A model generated the notes under the pieces. It was not told where the DNA came from, made no database searches, and saw nothing but the letters and a program-made list of their open reading frames with translations. From Trinickia dabaoshanensis (GTDB taxonomy: Bacteria > Pseudomonadota > Gammaproteobacteria > Burkholderiales > Burkholderiaceae), in assembly GCF_002879885.1 (NCBI RefSeq), contig NZ_PNYA01000001.1, positions 186,001-250,000 on the forward strand: a stretch of DNA of 64,000 nucleotides, in the 5' to 3' direction. The position numbers and the translations under genes were made by a program. This document shows, one piece after another, positions 9,811-18,574 of the stretch (its first letter is position 1; each line of letters begins with the position of its first letter).

Positions 9811-11187
9811 TTATTCGAGTTCCTTGATGCGGTCGATCGCTTGCTCGATACGATCGACGGCGAGCACCTGAAGCCCGTCGATCGGCTGTTTCGGCGCATT
9901 GGCCTTCGGGATCAAGGCGGCCGTGAACCCAAGCTTGGCGGCTTCTTTCAGCCGCTCCTGCCCCCGGGGCGACGGCCTGATCTCGCCCGCGAGCCCCACT
10001 TCGCCGAATACGATCAACCCCTTGGGCAAGGGCTTGTTGCGCATCGACGAATGAATGGCGAGCAGCACGGCCAAATCCGCCGCCGGCTCGGCGATCTTCA
10101 CACCGCCCACGGCGTTCAAGAACACGTCTTGATCGAAACAGCCGATCCCGGCGTGCCGATGCAACACGGCCAGTAGCATCGCAAGCCGGTTCTGCTCGAG
10201 CCCGACGGCCAGCCGCCGAGGATTGGGCACCTGAGCCGTATCGACAAGCGCCTGGATCTCGACGAGCAACGGCCGCGAGCCCTCTTGCGTGACGAGCACG
10301 CACGAGCCGGGAACGATCTGTTCGTGCTGCGACAAGAACAGCGCCGACGGATTTGCGACTCCCCTCAGCCCGCGCTCGGTCATCGCGAATACGCCGAGTT
10401 CGTTGACGGCGCCGAAGCGGTTCTTGAACGCGCGCACGAGCCGGAACGACGAATGTGTATCGCCCTCGAAATAGAGCACGGTATCGACGATATGCTCGAG
10501 CACGCGCGGGCCCGCCAAGCTCCCTTCCTTCGTCACATGCCCGACCATGACGATGGTCGTGCCCGATTGCTTGGCGATGCGCGTCAGTTGCGCCGCGCAT
10601 TCGCGCACCTGCGCGACCGAACCCGGCGCCGAGGTCAGCGCGTCGGAGTAGATCGTCTGGATCGAATCGACGACGGCAACGTCGGGCCGTTCAGCCTCGA
10701 TCGCGGCTTGGATCTTCTCGAGCTGAATTTCGGCGAGCAGCTTGAGATCGGCCGCATGCGAACCTGGCTCGACCAAGGCCAGGCGCTGAGCGCGCAGGCC
10801 GATCTGCGCCGCCGACTCTTCCCCGCTGATGTAAAGCGCCGTGCGCTCTTGCGCCAGTGAAGCCAGCGATTGCAACAGCAGCGTCGACTTGCCGATACCC
10901 GGATCGCCGCCGATCAGCACCACCCCGCCCGCAACGAAACCGCCGCCCAACACGCGGTCGAACTCGCCGATGCCCGTCGAAAAACGCGGGACGTCGGCCG
11001 CCTCGATGTCGGCCAACCGCTGCACCGGCGCACTCTTGGCGAGCGACTGGAAGCGATGCGCGCCCGCGCTGGGCGCAGCGGCTTCGACCAACGTATTCCA
11101 AGCGTGGCACGAAGGACACTGCCCTTGCCACTTCGGCATCTGACCGCCGCATTCCGTACAGCTATAAACCGTCTTTTGTTTCGCCAC
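9811..11187 (-). CDS. radA: DNA repair protein RadA
   Basis: RecA-related hexameric ATPase that promotes branch migration during recombination. The 458-residue protein shows all three modules. The zinc finger is CTECGGQMPKWQGQCPSC (Cys10, 13, 24, 27), the RecA-like core has Walker A GGDPGIGKST (93-102), the RadA-specific FKNRFGAVNELGVF motif lies mid-protein, and the C-terminal Lon-like domain is intact. The start is GTG at 11187 with GAGG upstream; this Shine-Dalgarno overlaps the stop codon of alr, which lies 10 bases before, so the two genes are probably co-transcribed. Confidence 0.97.
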   Translation of the reverse strand: MAKQKTVYSCTECGGQMPKWQGQCPSCHAWNTLVEAAAPSAGAHRFQSLAKSAPVQRLADIEAADVPRFSTGIGEFDRVLGGGFVAGGVVLIGGDPGIGKSTLLLQSLASLAQERTALYISGEESAAQIGLRAQRLALVEPGSHAADLKLLAEIQLEKIQAAIEAERPDVAVVDSIQTIYSDALTSAPGSVAQVRECAAQLTRIAKQSGTTIVMVGHVTKEGSLAGPRVLEHIVDTVLYFEGDTHSSFRLVRAFKNRFGAVNELGVFAMTERGLRGVANPSALFLSQHEQIVPGSCVLVTQEGSRPLLVEIQALVDTAQVPNPRRLAVGLEQNRLAMLLAVLHRHAGIGCFDQDVFLNAVGGVKIAEPAADLAVLLAIHSSMRNKPLPKGLIVFGEVGLAGEIRPSPRGQERLKEAAKLGFTAALIPKANAPKQPIDGLQVLAVDRIEQAIDRIKELE

Positions 11188-11197
11188 GCGCGGTGCC

Positions 11198-12268
11198 TCA
11201 CTCGGCCAAAACCGGCACGCGCTGCGCGACCGCGCACATCAGCTCGTAGCCGATCGTGCCGCAGGCGCGCGCCACGTCGTCGATCGGCAACTGCGCGCCC
11301 CAAAGCTCGACGCGCGAACCGACGTTCGCCGTAGGGCAAGGCGTCAAGTCGACGGTCAGCATATCCATCGAGACCCGCCCGACCAGACGAGTGCGCACCC
11401 CATCGACGATGATCGGCGTGCCCTCCGGCGCGCATCGCAGGTATCCGTCCGCATAACCGCAGGCCACGACGCCGATGCGCATCGGCGCCGGCGCCGTGAA
11501 CATCGATCCGTACCCGACGGTCTGTCCCTTTGCAAGGGTTTGGACGGCGATGAGTTCGGATGCCAGCGTCATGGCGGGCTGCAACCCAACGTCTGCGACA
11601 GAGGCCGTCACACCGGACGGCGATGCGCCATACAGAATGATGCCCGGGCGCACCCAGTCGAAATGCGCGCGCGGATGCCAGAGCGTAGCCGCGGAGTTCG
11701 ACAAACTGCGCGCGCCGGCGATGCCTTCCGCCCCGCGCTCGAACGCGTCGATCTGGTAGTCGATGCCACGCTCCCCGTCCGCATCCGAAAAATGGGTCAT
11801 GAGCACGATTTGCCCGACGCCAGGACACGCGCGCGCACGCTCCCAGGCTGCACGAAACTTCTCCGGCGTGTAGCCTAGGCGGTTCATGCCGCTGTTCATC
11901 TTCAACTGGATATTGACCGGCTTGGACAAGCGGGCCATTTCGAGCATGCGCAACTGTTCGTCGCTGTGCACCGTCGTGGTCAGGCTATACCGGTCGATGA
12001 CGTCGATGTCCGTCGGACGGAAGAACCCTTCCAGCAGAAGAATGGGACCGGCCCAACCGAGCTCGCGCAGCTTGACGGCCTCTTCGAGGTCGAGCAAGCC
12101 GAACCCGTCGGTCGCTCGCAAGCCGGGGAATGCCCGGGCGAGTCCGTGGCCATATGCGTTGGCCTTGACGACGGCCCACACTTTGGATTTGGGGGCGCGC
12201 TGGCGGACACAAGCGAGATTGTTGGCCAGAGCTGCGGTGTGGATGGTGGCGAGAAGCGGGCGCGGCAT
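11198..12268 (-). CDS. alr: Alanine racemase
   Basis: PLP enzyme that makes D-alanine for peptidoglycan. From ATG 12268 the protein is 356 residues, normal for the family. The PLP lysine is Lys35 in [13 protein letters not shown]. The second catalytic residue, a tyrosine, lies in [11 protein letters not shown] about residue 255, close to [11 protein letters not shown]. The open frame extends 47 codons upstream, but the homologous start is [14 protein letters not shown]. It is upstream of radA and divergent from lplT. Confidence 0.96.
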   Translation of the reverse strand: MPRPLLATIHTAALANNLACVRQRAPKSKVWAVVKANAYGHGLARAFPGLRATDGFGLLDLEEAVKLRELGWAGPILLLEGFFRPTDIDVIDRYSLTTTVHSDEQLRMLEMARLSKPVNIQLKMNSGMNRLGYTPEKFRAAWERARACPGVGQIVLMTHFSDADGERGIDYQIDAFERGAEGIAGARSLSNSAATLWHPRAHFDWVRPGIILYGASPSGVTASVADVGLQPAMTLASELIAVQTLAKGQTVGYGSMFTAPAPMRIGVVACGYADGYLRCAPEGTPIIVDGVRTRLVGRVSMDMLTVDLTPCPTANVGSRVELWGAQLPIDDVARACGTIGYELMCAVAQRVPVLAE

Positions 12269-12487
12269 GACGTTTTCGTATGAGGCACGAGGCCATATCA
12301 GGATGGGATGGCGCGTAATCGGACGCAAGGCGGATAGCAATGCGCCGCTCGGGCGGCGCGCCGGCCGTCCGAAGCCACCTATTTTCGTGATATAAAGCCG
12401 TGCGCACAACCCATTTCGAACGGCCTAAGTCCTAACGCGTCACTCGCGTCCGGGGAGGACGCGCCGCAAAGGACCGCACCGCATCAG

Positions 12488-13795
12488 ATGAAAAAAGGTT
12501 TTTACTCCATCATGGCCGCGCAGTTTTTCTCGTCGCTGGCCGATAGCGCCCTTCTGATTGCCGCCATTGCTCTGCTCAAAGACCTCCATGCCCCGAACTG
12601 GATGACGCCGCTGCTCAAGCTGTTCTTCGTCCTGTCGTACGTCGTCCTTGCCGCGTTCGTCGGCGCTTTCGCCGATTCGCGGCCCAAGGGCCGGGTCATG
12701 TTCGTGACCAACACGATCAAGATCGTAGGTTGCTTCTTCATGATGGTCGGCGCGCACCCGCTCGCGGCCTACGGTATCGTCGGCTTCGGCGCGGCCGCCT
12801 ATTCGCCGGCCAAATACGGCATCCTCACGGAGCTGTTGCCGCCCGAGCGGCTCGTCGCCGCGAACGGCTGGATCGAAGGCACCACGGTCGCCTCCATCAT
12901 CCTCGGCACGGTGCTGGGAGGGGCGCTGATCAGTCCGCACATCGCCGCGCACGTGCTCAGGCATCACATACCCCTCGTTCATACGCCGGCCGAAGCCGCG
13001 ATGCTCGTCATCATGGGCATCTACGTCACCGCCGCGGTCTTCAACCTGAGCATTCCGGACACGGGTGCCCGCTATCCCAAGCAGCAACACGGGCCGATCA
13101 AACTCGTGACCGATTTCGCCGATTGCTTCCTGGCGCTGTGGCACGACAAGCTGGGCCAAATCTCGCTCGCCGTCACCACCCTGTTCTGGGGCGCCGGGGC
13201 CACGCTGCAATTCATCGTACTGAAGTGGGCCGAGGTGTCGCTCGGGATGTCGCTGTCGGAAGGCGCGATCTTGCAGGCAATCGTCGCCGTCGGAGTGGCC
13301 GGCGGCGCGATCATGGCGGCGGCGCGCGTGCCGCTAAAGAAATCGCTGACGGTTCTGCCGGTCGGGATCATCATGGGCCTCGCCGTGATGGCGATGGCGT
13401 TCTATACGCGGCAACTGATTCCCGCCAATTGGGGCTTTTATTTCGGCCGCTTGCACGTGCCGGGCTACTTGATCATCGCGTACCTATTCCTGATGTTCGT
13501 CGGCGCCCTGTCCGGCTTTTTCGTCGTACCGATGAATGCGCTGTTGCAGCATCGCGGGCACGTGTTGCTGTCGGCGGGCCACTCGATCGCGGTGCAAAAT
13601 TTCAACGAGAACCTGTCGGTGCTCGTCATGCTGTGCCTGTATGCGGTGCTCGTGTGGCTCGACGTGCCGGTTTCGGTCGTCATCGTCTTGTTCGGTACGT
13701 TCGTCTGCCTCATGATGTGGGTTGTCATGCGCCGCCATCAGGCGAACCAGCGCGCGTTCGATTCGGTTGCGCTGATCGGCGAAGTCAAACACTGA
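12488..13795 (+). CDS. lplT: Lysophospholipid transporter LplT
   Basis: Major-facilitator protein of 435 residues with about 12 hydrophobic helices. The N terminus [22 protein letters not shown] and the loop [15 protein letters not shown] are characteristic of LplT, which flips lysophosphatidylethanolamine across the inner membrane for re-acylation. In enterobacteria lplT is fused or adjacent to the acyltransferase gene aas; no aas is present here, so the acyltransferase partner must be elsewhere. It diverges from alr across a 219-base gap and is followed 30 bases later by thiD on the same strand. Confidence 0.9.
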   Translation: MKKGFYSIMAAQFFSSLADSALLIAAIALLKDLHAPNWMTPLLKLFFVLSYVVLAAFVGAFADSRPKGRVMFVTNTIKIVGCFFMMVGAHPLAAYGIVGFGAAAYSPAKYGILTELLPPERLVAANGWIEGTTVASIILGTVLGGALISPHIAAHVLRHHIPLVHTPAEAAMLVIMGIYVTAAVFNLSIPDTGARYPKQQHGPIKLVTDFADCFLALWHDKLGQISLAVTTLFWGAGATLQFIVLKWAEVSLGMSLSEGAILQAIVAVGVAGGAIMAAARVPLKKSLTVLPVGIIMGLAVMAMAFYTRQLIPANWGFYFGRLHVPGYLIIAYLFLMFVGALSGFFVVPMNALLQHRGHVLLSAGHSIAVQNFNENLSVLVMLCLYAVLVWLDVPVSVVIVLFGTFVCLMMWVVMRRHQANQRAFDSVALIGEVKH

Positions 13796-13825
13796 GTCGC
13801 ATGGCCGCACCGGCGGCCGCCTGCC

Positions 13826-14635
13826 ATGACCCACCTCGTCCACAACGTATTGACGATCGCCGGCTCGGATAGCGGCGGCGGCGCCGGCATACAAGCCGAC
13901 CTCAAGACGTTCTCGGCGCTCGGCGTGTACGGCGCTAGCGTCGTCACGGCGTTGACGGCGCAAAACACGCACGGCGTGCGCGCCGTGCATGCTCCTGATG
14001 GCGCGTTCGTCTCGGCGCAGCTCGACGCCGTATTCGAGGACATCCGTATCGATGCCGTCAAGATCGGCATGCTGGCGAACGCCGGCATCGTTCGCGCCGT
14101 CGCGGCGGCGTTGCGGCGCTATGCCCCGGAGCGCGTCGTGCTCGACACCGTCATCTTGTCGAAGAACGGTCACCCGCTGCTCGGCGCCGACGCGGTGGCG
14201 GCCCTGCGCGAAGAGCTGATCCCGATCGCGGCGCTCGTGACGCCGAATCTTGACGAAGCCGCGGTGCTCGTCGGCGCCGACGCCCTGGCCGCCGACGAAA
14301 CCGCCATGCGGCAACAAGGCGAGGCCCTGCGCGCACTGGGCGCGCGGGCTGTCCTCATGAAAGGCGGACATCTCGGCGGGTCGCAAAGCCCCGATTGGCT
14401 CATCGACGAAACCGGCCATCACCGCCTAGGCGGCGAGCGCATCGACGTGAAAGATACGCACGGCACCGGCTGCACGCTATCGGCCGCGATCGCGGCGCTC
14501 AGCCCGCAACGGCAGGACTGGCTCAGCGCCGTCACCGATGCGAAGGCCTATCTCGCCCAGGCGCTACGCGAAAGCACCCGGCTTCAAGTCGGCAGCGGTA
14601 TCGGCCCGCTCCATCATTTTCATCGTTGGTGGTGA
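13826..14635 (+). CDS. thiD: Hydroxymethylpyrimidine/phosphomethylpyrimidine kinase
   Basis: Ribokinase-family enzyme that phosphorylates HMP and HMP-P in thiamine synthesis. The 269-residue protein has the diagnostic [19 protein letters not shown] block (7-25), [10 protein letters not shown], and the C-terminal anion hole and catalytic region [18 protein letters not shown]. No thiamine riboswitch or other thi gene is adjacent, so regulation is not evident. It converges with the DUF1853 gene with a 25-base gap. Confidence 0.95.
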   Translation: MTHLVHNVLTIAGSDSGGGAGIQADLKTFSALGVYGASVVTALTAQNTHGVRAVHAPDGAFVSAQLDAVFEDIRIDAVKIGMLANAGIVRAVAAALRRYAPERVVLDTVILSKNGHPLLGADAVAALREELIPIAALVTPNLDEAAVLVGADALAADETAMRQQGEALRALGARAVLMKGGHLGGSQSPDWLIDETGHHRLGGERIDVKDTHGTGCTLSAAIAALSPQRQDWLSAVTDAKAYLAQALRESTRLQVGSGIGPLHHFHRWW

Positions 14636-14660
14636 CGGCGGAGCGCCGCCAGAGTACGAA

Positions 14661-15650
14661 TTACACGACGGCCCGCGCGTAGGCCCACGCCTGCTCGGGC
14701 CATTCGTCCGGTACGACGAACCCCCGATCCGTCTCGCGCCAATGACCGAGACCAGGCGGCTGGCGCTCGAACGCGGCAATCATGATCGGCCCGGTTTGCT
14801 GCGCCAGCCGTTCGGTCAGCGCATCGGCGGTCGATAAACCCGCGGCATCGGCGTCCTCGTGCGCGACGGGCGGCCGACGAGCGAGCCACGCCAGGCGCGG
14901 CAGCACGGCCCAGCGAGCGCCGGCGCGGCTTGCGCCGAGCGCCGGCCATTCGGCGCGCGAAGCCCAAAATCCCCGGCAATGCGAAGGATCGACGGCTTGC
15001 GCGATCGGCGGCGCATCGTTCCAGCGGTAGAACAACCAGCCTTTGACGAACATCTGGGGATGCCAGGGCCCCATGTGACCGAGTGCCGCGAACTCCTCGC
15101 GCGCCGAGAGCGGCAACTGATGTCCGAGCAAATGCGTGAGTTTGAGATCGAATCGATCCTGCAAATTGGGGCCGACGTAATCGGCCAATTCGGCACGATC
15201 GCCGCCTGCGTGCAAATAGCATTTGACGGCGAGTTCCCAGTGCAGCCTGCGTCCGCTCGCACTCTCCACGAGGAAATCGCATTCGCCGATCGTTCTGCCG
15301 GCGAGCCGCAGCGCGACATTCGCGGCGACGAGCCGCGCCGCCGGACCATATTGGAGAAAAAAGCCCAGCAGACACTCGGCGTAACGTCCGAGGCGGGCAA
15401 TGCGCGTAGCGGTGACCGCTTGCCTTAACGCGCTCGGATCGCGATCGAGTTCGCGCAGCCAAGCCACCGCGGCAACGCTTTGCTGCCGCGTTTCGAACAC
15501 GGTCGCCAATTCGCCGACAGGCGCAAACGCCCGCAGCAAAGGGCTGCTCGCGAGCAGCCAAGTCAGATCGCGAACGGTGGGATCGGACAACGCGTCTTGC
15601 AGCGCATCGAGCGCGGCGGCACTTTCGGCAGCCGGCTCGAGCGCGCTCAT
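14661..15650 (-). CDS. DUF1853 family protein of unknown function
   Basis: A 329-residue cytoplasmic protein with no signal peptide or membrane segment. Conserved-looking blocks include DPTVRDLTWLLASSPLL near the start, GRTIGECDFLVE and RRLHWELAVKCYLH in the middle, and WHPQMFVKGWLFY. The E-x-D-F plus H-W-E-x-x-V-K-x-Y pattern is reminiscent of the D/E-(D/E)xK layout of nuclease folds; that is my inference, not an established function. The ATG overlaps the stop of the uracil-DNA glycosylase gene (ATGA at 15647-15650), so it is translationally coupled as the last of four genes. Confidence 0.82.
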   Translation of the reverse strand: MSALEPAAESAAALDALQDALSDPTVRDLTWLLASSPLLRAFAPVGELATVFETRQQSVAAVAWLRELDRDPSALRQAVTATRIARLGRYAECLLGFFLQYGPAARLVAANVALRLAGRTIGECDFLVESASGRRLHWELAVKCYLHAGGDRAELADYVGPNLQDRFDLKLTHLLGHQLPLSAREEFAALGHMGPWHPQMFVKGWLFYRWNDAPPIAQAVDPSHCRGFWASRAEWPALGASRAGARWAVLPRLAWLARRPPVAHEDADAAGLSTADALTERLAQQTGPIMIAAFERQPPGLGHWRETDRGFVVPDEWPEQAWAYARAVV

Positions 15651-16492
15651 GACGTTGCCTCGTCCTCGGCCAGCGCTTGCCGGTAGGTATCGTGAGCAAG
15701 GCACAAATCGACCCATGCCTTGGCCTTGTCCGGTAAGCTGCGCAGCAAGTACGCCGGATGGTAAGTCACGATGACGGGCACGTCCTCGTAGCGATGCACG
15801 CGACCGCGCAGCGACGAAATGCTCGCATCGGTCTTGAGCAGATTTTGTGCGGCGACGCGACCCAGCGCAATGATGAGCTTCGGTTTGACGAGCGCCACTT
15901 GCCGCTGCAAATACGGTTCGCAGCGCGCCACTTCATCGGGCTCGGGATTGCGGTTGCCGGGCGGCCTGCATTTGACGACGTTGGCGATATAGACGTTCTC
16001 GCCACGCGCGAGCGACACCGCGCGCAGCATGCTGTCGAGCAGCTTGCCGGCCTGGCCGACGAAGGGCTCGCCTTGCTTGTCCTCGTTTTCGCCGGGACCC
16101 TCGCCGATCAACATCCAATTGGCCGCGCGGTCGCCGACGCCGAACACCGTGTTCGTGCGCTTCTCGCAGAGCCGGCAGCGTTCGCACGACGACACGCGCT
16201 GCTCGAGAGCGTCCCAATCGAGCGTGGCGATCTCGCCGGCGCCGCCCGGCGCTTGCTGCAATTCGCGCTCGCGTGGCACGGGTTCGGCTATCGCGACCTC
16301 GGCGACCTCCGCAACTTCGGCAACTTCGGCAACTTGCGCGCGCGCCGCCGAGCGTTCGGCGTCAAGCGCCATTACGCTCGGCTCATCTAGCGCGGGTTCG
16401 TCCTCGGCGAGCGCTTGGCCGCCGGGCGCCCCGCGCCGCACCCACATCGTCCCGAGACCGAGGGTCTCGAGCGCGGCTTGATCGAGCGGCAT
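15647..16492 (-). CDS. Uracil-DNA glycosylase, family 4/5 (iron-sulfur type)
   Basis: Removes uracil from DNA in base excision repair. From MPLDQAALE the product is 281 residues. The iron-sulfur ligands are visible as Cys103-x2-Cys106, Cys175 and Cys191. The active-site motif is GEGPGENEDKQGEPFVG (130-146) and the second motif is TYHPAYLLR (His245). Unusually, the N-terminal 90 residues form a low-complexity acidic linker that includes four to five VAE repeats (about 54-67) encoded by 9-bp DNA repeats. The start overlaps the rimI stop by one base and the end overlaps the DUF1853 start. The DUF1853-proximal frame is open well upstream of 16492, but that extension is rimI read in another frame. 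Confidence 0.92.
   Translation of the reverse strand: MPLDQAALETLGLGTMWVRRGAPGGQALAEDEPALDEPSVMALDAERSAARAQVAEVAEVAEVAEVAIAEPVPRERELQQAPGGAGEIATLDWDALEQRVSSCERCRLCEKRTNTVFGVGDRAANWMLIGEGPGENEDKQGEPFVGQAGKLLDSMLRAVSLARGENVYIANVVKCRPPGNRNPEPDEVARCEPYLQRQVALVKPKLIIALGRVAAQNLLKTDASISSLRGRVHRYEDVPVIVTYHPAYLLRSLPDKAKAWVDLCLAHDTYRQALAEDEATS
16293..16337. repeat. Five 9-bp tandem repeats inside the uracil-DNA glycosylase gene
   Basis: On the plus strand the units read gcgacctcg, gcgacctcc, gcaacttcg, gcaacttcg, gcaacttgc. They encode the Val-Ala-Glu runs of the N-terminal linker. The unit length is a multiple of three, so gain or loss of a unit would keep the frame. Confidence 0.9.
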
Positions 16493-16974
16493 CAGTCGCC
16501 CTCCTTCGCAAACGTATAGCGCATGACGAGCGCGTCCTCGCGGCCATGACGCCGCGCCGGGTAGTAGTTCTTGCGCCGGCCGATCGTCGCGAATCCGAAA
16601 CGCTCGTACAAACGCAGGGCGCGCAGATTGGACGGCCGCACCTCGAGCAGCAGCCCGCTCAACCCCTTGCCCTGCGTGATGCGCACGGCCTCGCGCAACA
16701 AGGCGAGACCCGCCCCCGAGCCTTGCGCCCTCGGCGCGACGCATAGATTGAGCAAATGCATTTCGTCGACCACGGGCATCAGCACGCAATAGCCGACGAG
16801 CACGCCGGTCAAGTGACGCATGCATATCCCGAAATAGCCGTTACGCAGAGAATCTTCGAAATTCCCGCGTGACCAGGGGAACTCGTAGGCTTCGCGCTCG
16901 ACGGCCGCGACCTCGTCGAGATCGGCTTCCGTCATGGGCGACAAGTAGCGTTCGGTCAACAGCACCCCGCTCAT
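16492..16974 (-). CDS. rimI: Ribosomal protein bS18-alanine N-acetyltransferase
   Basis: GNAT acetyltransferase, 160 residues. The strand MHLLNLCVAP followed by RAQGSGAGLALL (acetyl-CoA pyrophosphate loop, about 82-93) and the C-terminal EVRPSNLRALRLYERFGF are typical RimI. It acetylates the N-terminal alanine of ribosomal protein S18. The ATG overlaps the tsaB stop (ATGA, 16971-16974) and its own TGA overlaps the next ATG. The tsaB-rimI pairing is common in proteobacteria and supports both calls. Confidence 0.93.
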   Translation of the reverse strand: MSGVLLTERYLSPMTEADLDEVAAVEREAYEFPWSRGNFEDSLRNGYFGICMRHLTGVLVGYCVLMPVVDEMHLLNLCVAPRAQGSGAGLALLREAVRITQGKGLSGLLLEVRPSNLRALRLYERFGFATIGRRKNYYPARRHGREDALVMRYTFAKEGD

Positions 16975-17735
16975 TGCGCCTCCCGCGCACCTCGCGCGGC
17001 GCGTTCGGCCAGCCGTTCGGCACTCGTTTGGGCGACTTTGTCGCGCACGTATTCGGGCGCCGCGTGCTCGGGCGCGACGGTACGTCCCGCTCGATACGCG
17101 CGCAGTGCCGCCCACGCCAGGGGTTCCGCGTGCGGCAGCGCTGCGCGATCGACGCTGCGCGCCAGCCCCGCCACATCGAGGCGCTCGCCGAATGCGTCGG
17201 CGGCGTTGCCGGCGAGCGCGAACGGCGCCGGCGGAGCGACCAACGCTTCGGGCGCTCCGAGGGCGGGCGGCGAGAGCGTTTGCCATTCGCCGCTCGCGCC
17301 GTCCCATGCGTATTCGGCCCAATAGACTTCGTCCATGCGCGCATCGAGCACGGCCAGCACGTGCTCGATCGACGGATCGCGCCGCCGCGCGTGCTCGGCG
17401 CATACGAGCAGCGTACTGACCGGCACGACGGGCACTTGGAGTCCGAAGGCGAGCCCTTGCGCCACGCCGGTGGCAGTGCGCAAGCCCGTGAACGAGCCCG
17501 GGCCCGATCCGAACGCCACTGCGTTGCATTGCCCGATGGAAAGGCCCGCTTCGTCGAAGAGTTCGCGCACGGCAGGCAGCACGCGAGCACTGGACACGGC
17601 GCCGGTCATTTCGTGGCGCGTCCAAACGCGCGCAGCCGCGGGGTTGGAGGCGGCTTGCGACGCCTCGGCGCAAAGCAAGGCGACCGAGCAATATTCGGTC
17701 GATGTATCTAGAGCAAGCAGCACAGTTGATGTCAT
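16971..17735 (-). CDS. tsaB: tRNA threonylcarbamoyladenosine biosynthesis protein TsaB
   Basis: ASKHA-fold partner of TsaD in making t6A37 on ANN-decoding tRNAs. The 254-residue protein opens with VLLALDTSTEYCSVAL and contains GSGPGSFTGLRTATGVAQGLA, the TsaB signature, then DARMDEVYWAEY. ATG 17735 is preferred over an in-frame ATG eight codons upstream because the family start is the beta-strand LLALDTS. It heads a four-gene set (tsaB, rimI, uracil-DNA glycosylase, DUF1853) in which every junction overlaps. It diverges from the acyl-CoA-binding protein gene. Confidence 0.95.
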   Translation of the reverse strand: MTSTVLLALDTSTEYCSVALLCAEASQAASNPAAARVWTRHEMTGAVSSARVLPAVRELFDEAGLSIGQCNAVAFGSGPGSFTGLRTATGVAQGLAFGLQVPVVPVSTLLVCAEHARRRDPSIEHVLAVLDARMDEVYWAEYAWDGASGEWQTLSPPALGAPEALVAPPAPFALAGNAADAFGERLDVAGLARSVDRAALPHAEPLAWAALRAYRAGRTVAPEHAAPEYVRDKVAQTSAERLAERAARGAREAQ

Positions 17736-17876
17736 GGGCGCTATTGTAATGCGGGTCATGCGCGAATCCGCCGCCTAGCGTGGGTCCGTTGCGTTTGGAA
17801 GCATCGCTCGAGCTTTCGGGCGCGAACGCTTGTTATGATCGGCAGCCTTGATATCGTCGCACTGGAGAAATGGATC

Positions 17877-18146
17877 GTGAGCACCGTCGATGCGCAGTTC
17901 GAGCAAGCCCAAGTAGACGTAAAAGCCCTGCCCGAAAAGCCGGGCAACATGACGCTGCTGCGTCTTTACGCCTTGTTCAAGCAAGCCACGGAAGGCGACG
18001 TCCACGGCGATAAGCCCGGGTTCGCCGATATCGTCGGCAAGTACAAATACGATGCGTGGGCCGCGCTCAAGGGCACCGCGCAAGAGGTCGCGAAGCAGCA
18101 ATACGTGGAACTCGTCGAGTCGCTGAAAAACGGCACGGCGAGCTGA
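17877..18146 (+). CDS. Acyl-CoA-binding protein (ACBP)
   Basis: An 89-residue four-helix protein that binds long-chain acyl-CoA in the cytoplasm. The signature helices are visible: MTLLRLYALFKQATEGD, then GKYKYDAWAALKGTAQEVAK, then QYVELVESLK. The length matches classical ACBP (86-90 residues). The start is GTG 17877 with GGAG seven bases upstream; a longer frame from ATG 17835 adds 14 residues with no matching helix. ACBP is best known from eukaryotes but occurs in a minority of proteobacteria. It stands alone between divergent tsaB and the RNA helicase, so the context does not reveal its partner pathway. Confidence 0.9.
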   Translation: MSTVDAQFEQAQVDVKALPEKPGNMTLLRLYALFKQATEGDVHGDKPGFADIVGKYKYDAWAALKGTAQEVAKQQYVELVESLKNGTAS

Positions 18147-18574
18147 ACCCAGCGCCCCGGGCGGCACCGCCCGGCTCGTCCCGCTCCGGCGTGCGACGGG
18201 CCGCGGCCGCCATGCGTATATGGGGTGACGCATATAGAGGGTGGCGCGCTGCAGCAAAAACCCTTATAATGCGGTCTGCGTTTCACCTGCCGGCTAGATT
18301 TTGGCGCGTGCGGCGCACCGTAGCGTTTTGCTCCAATCTAGTTTAGAACCTGTCCCCTTCCGCCTAGGCCCTCACAGGCCGTCTCATACCAGGCTGACGG
18401 CGAGGCCATAAAGGCGTCCCGTATCCGATACAGCTTCTAACGAAAAGCTCGCACCGATTTGCGAGCTGCCCCCGTTTTTCGATTTGCTCGCGTGCGCCCG
18501 TGCATGCTGAATCCGACGACTTGGGTGATGCCGATTGGCGCCGACGCCTTATTTGCCGTCTTCTTAGGATTCTC
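18147..18574 (+). promoter_or_regulatory. 428-base leader upstream of the DEAD-box helicase gene
   Basis: No gene is evident. A GC hairpin (18157-18163 with 18168-18174) follows the ACBP stop and could end that transcript, although it lacks a T run. A perfect TATAAT stands at 18265-18270. The -35 position is poor. Transcription from there would give a leader of about 300 bases containing CTAGATT (18294-18300) and its complement AATCTAG (18335-18341). Long structured leaders are known on cold-induced helicase messages; that role is inferred here. Confidence 0.45.
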
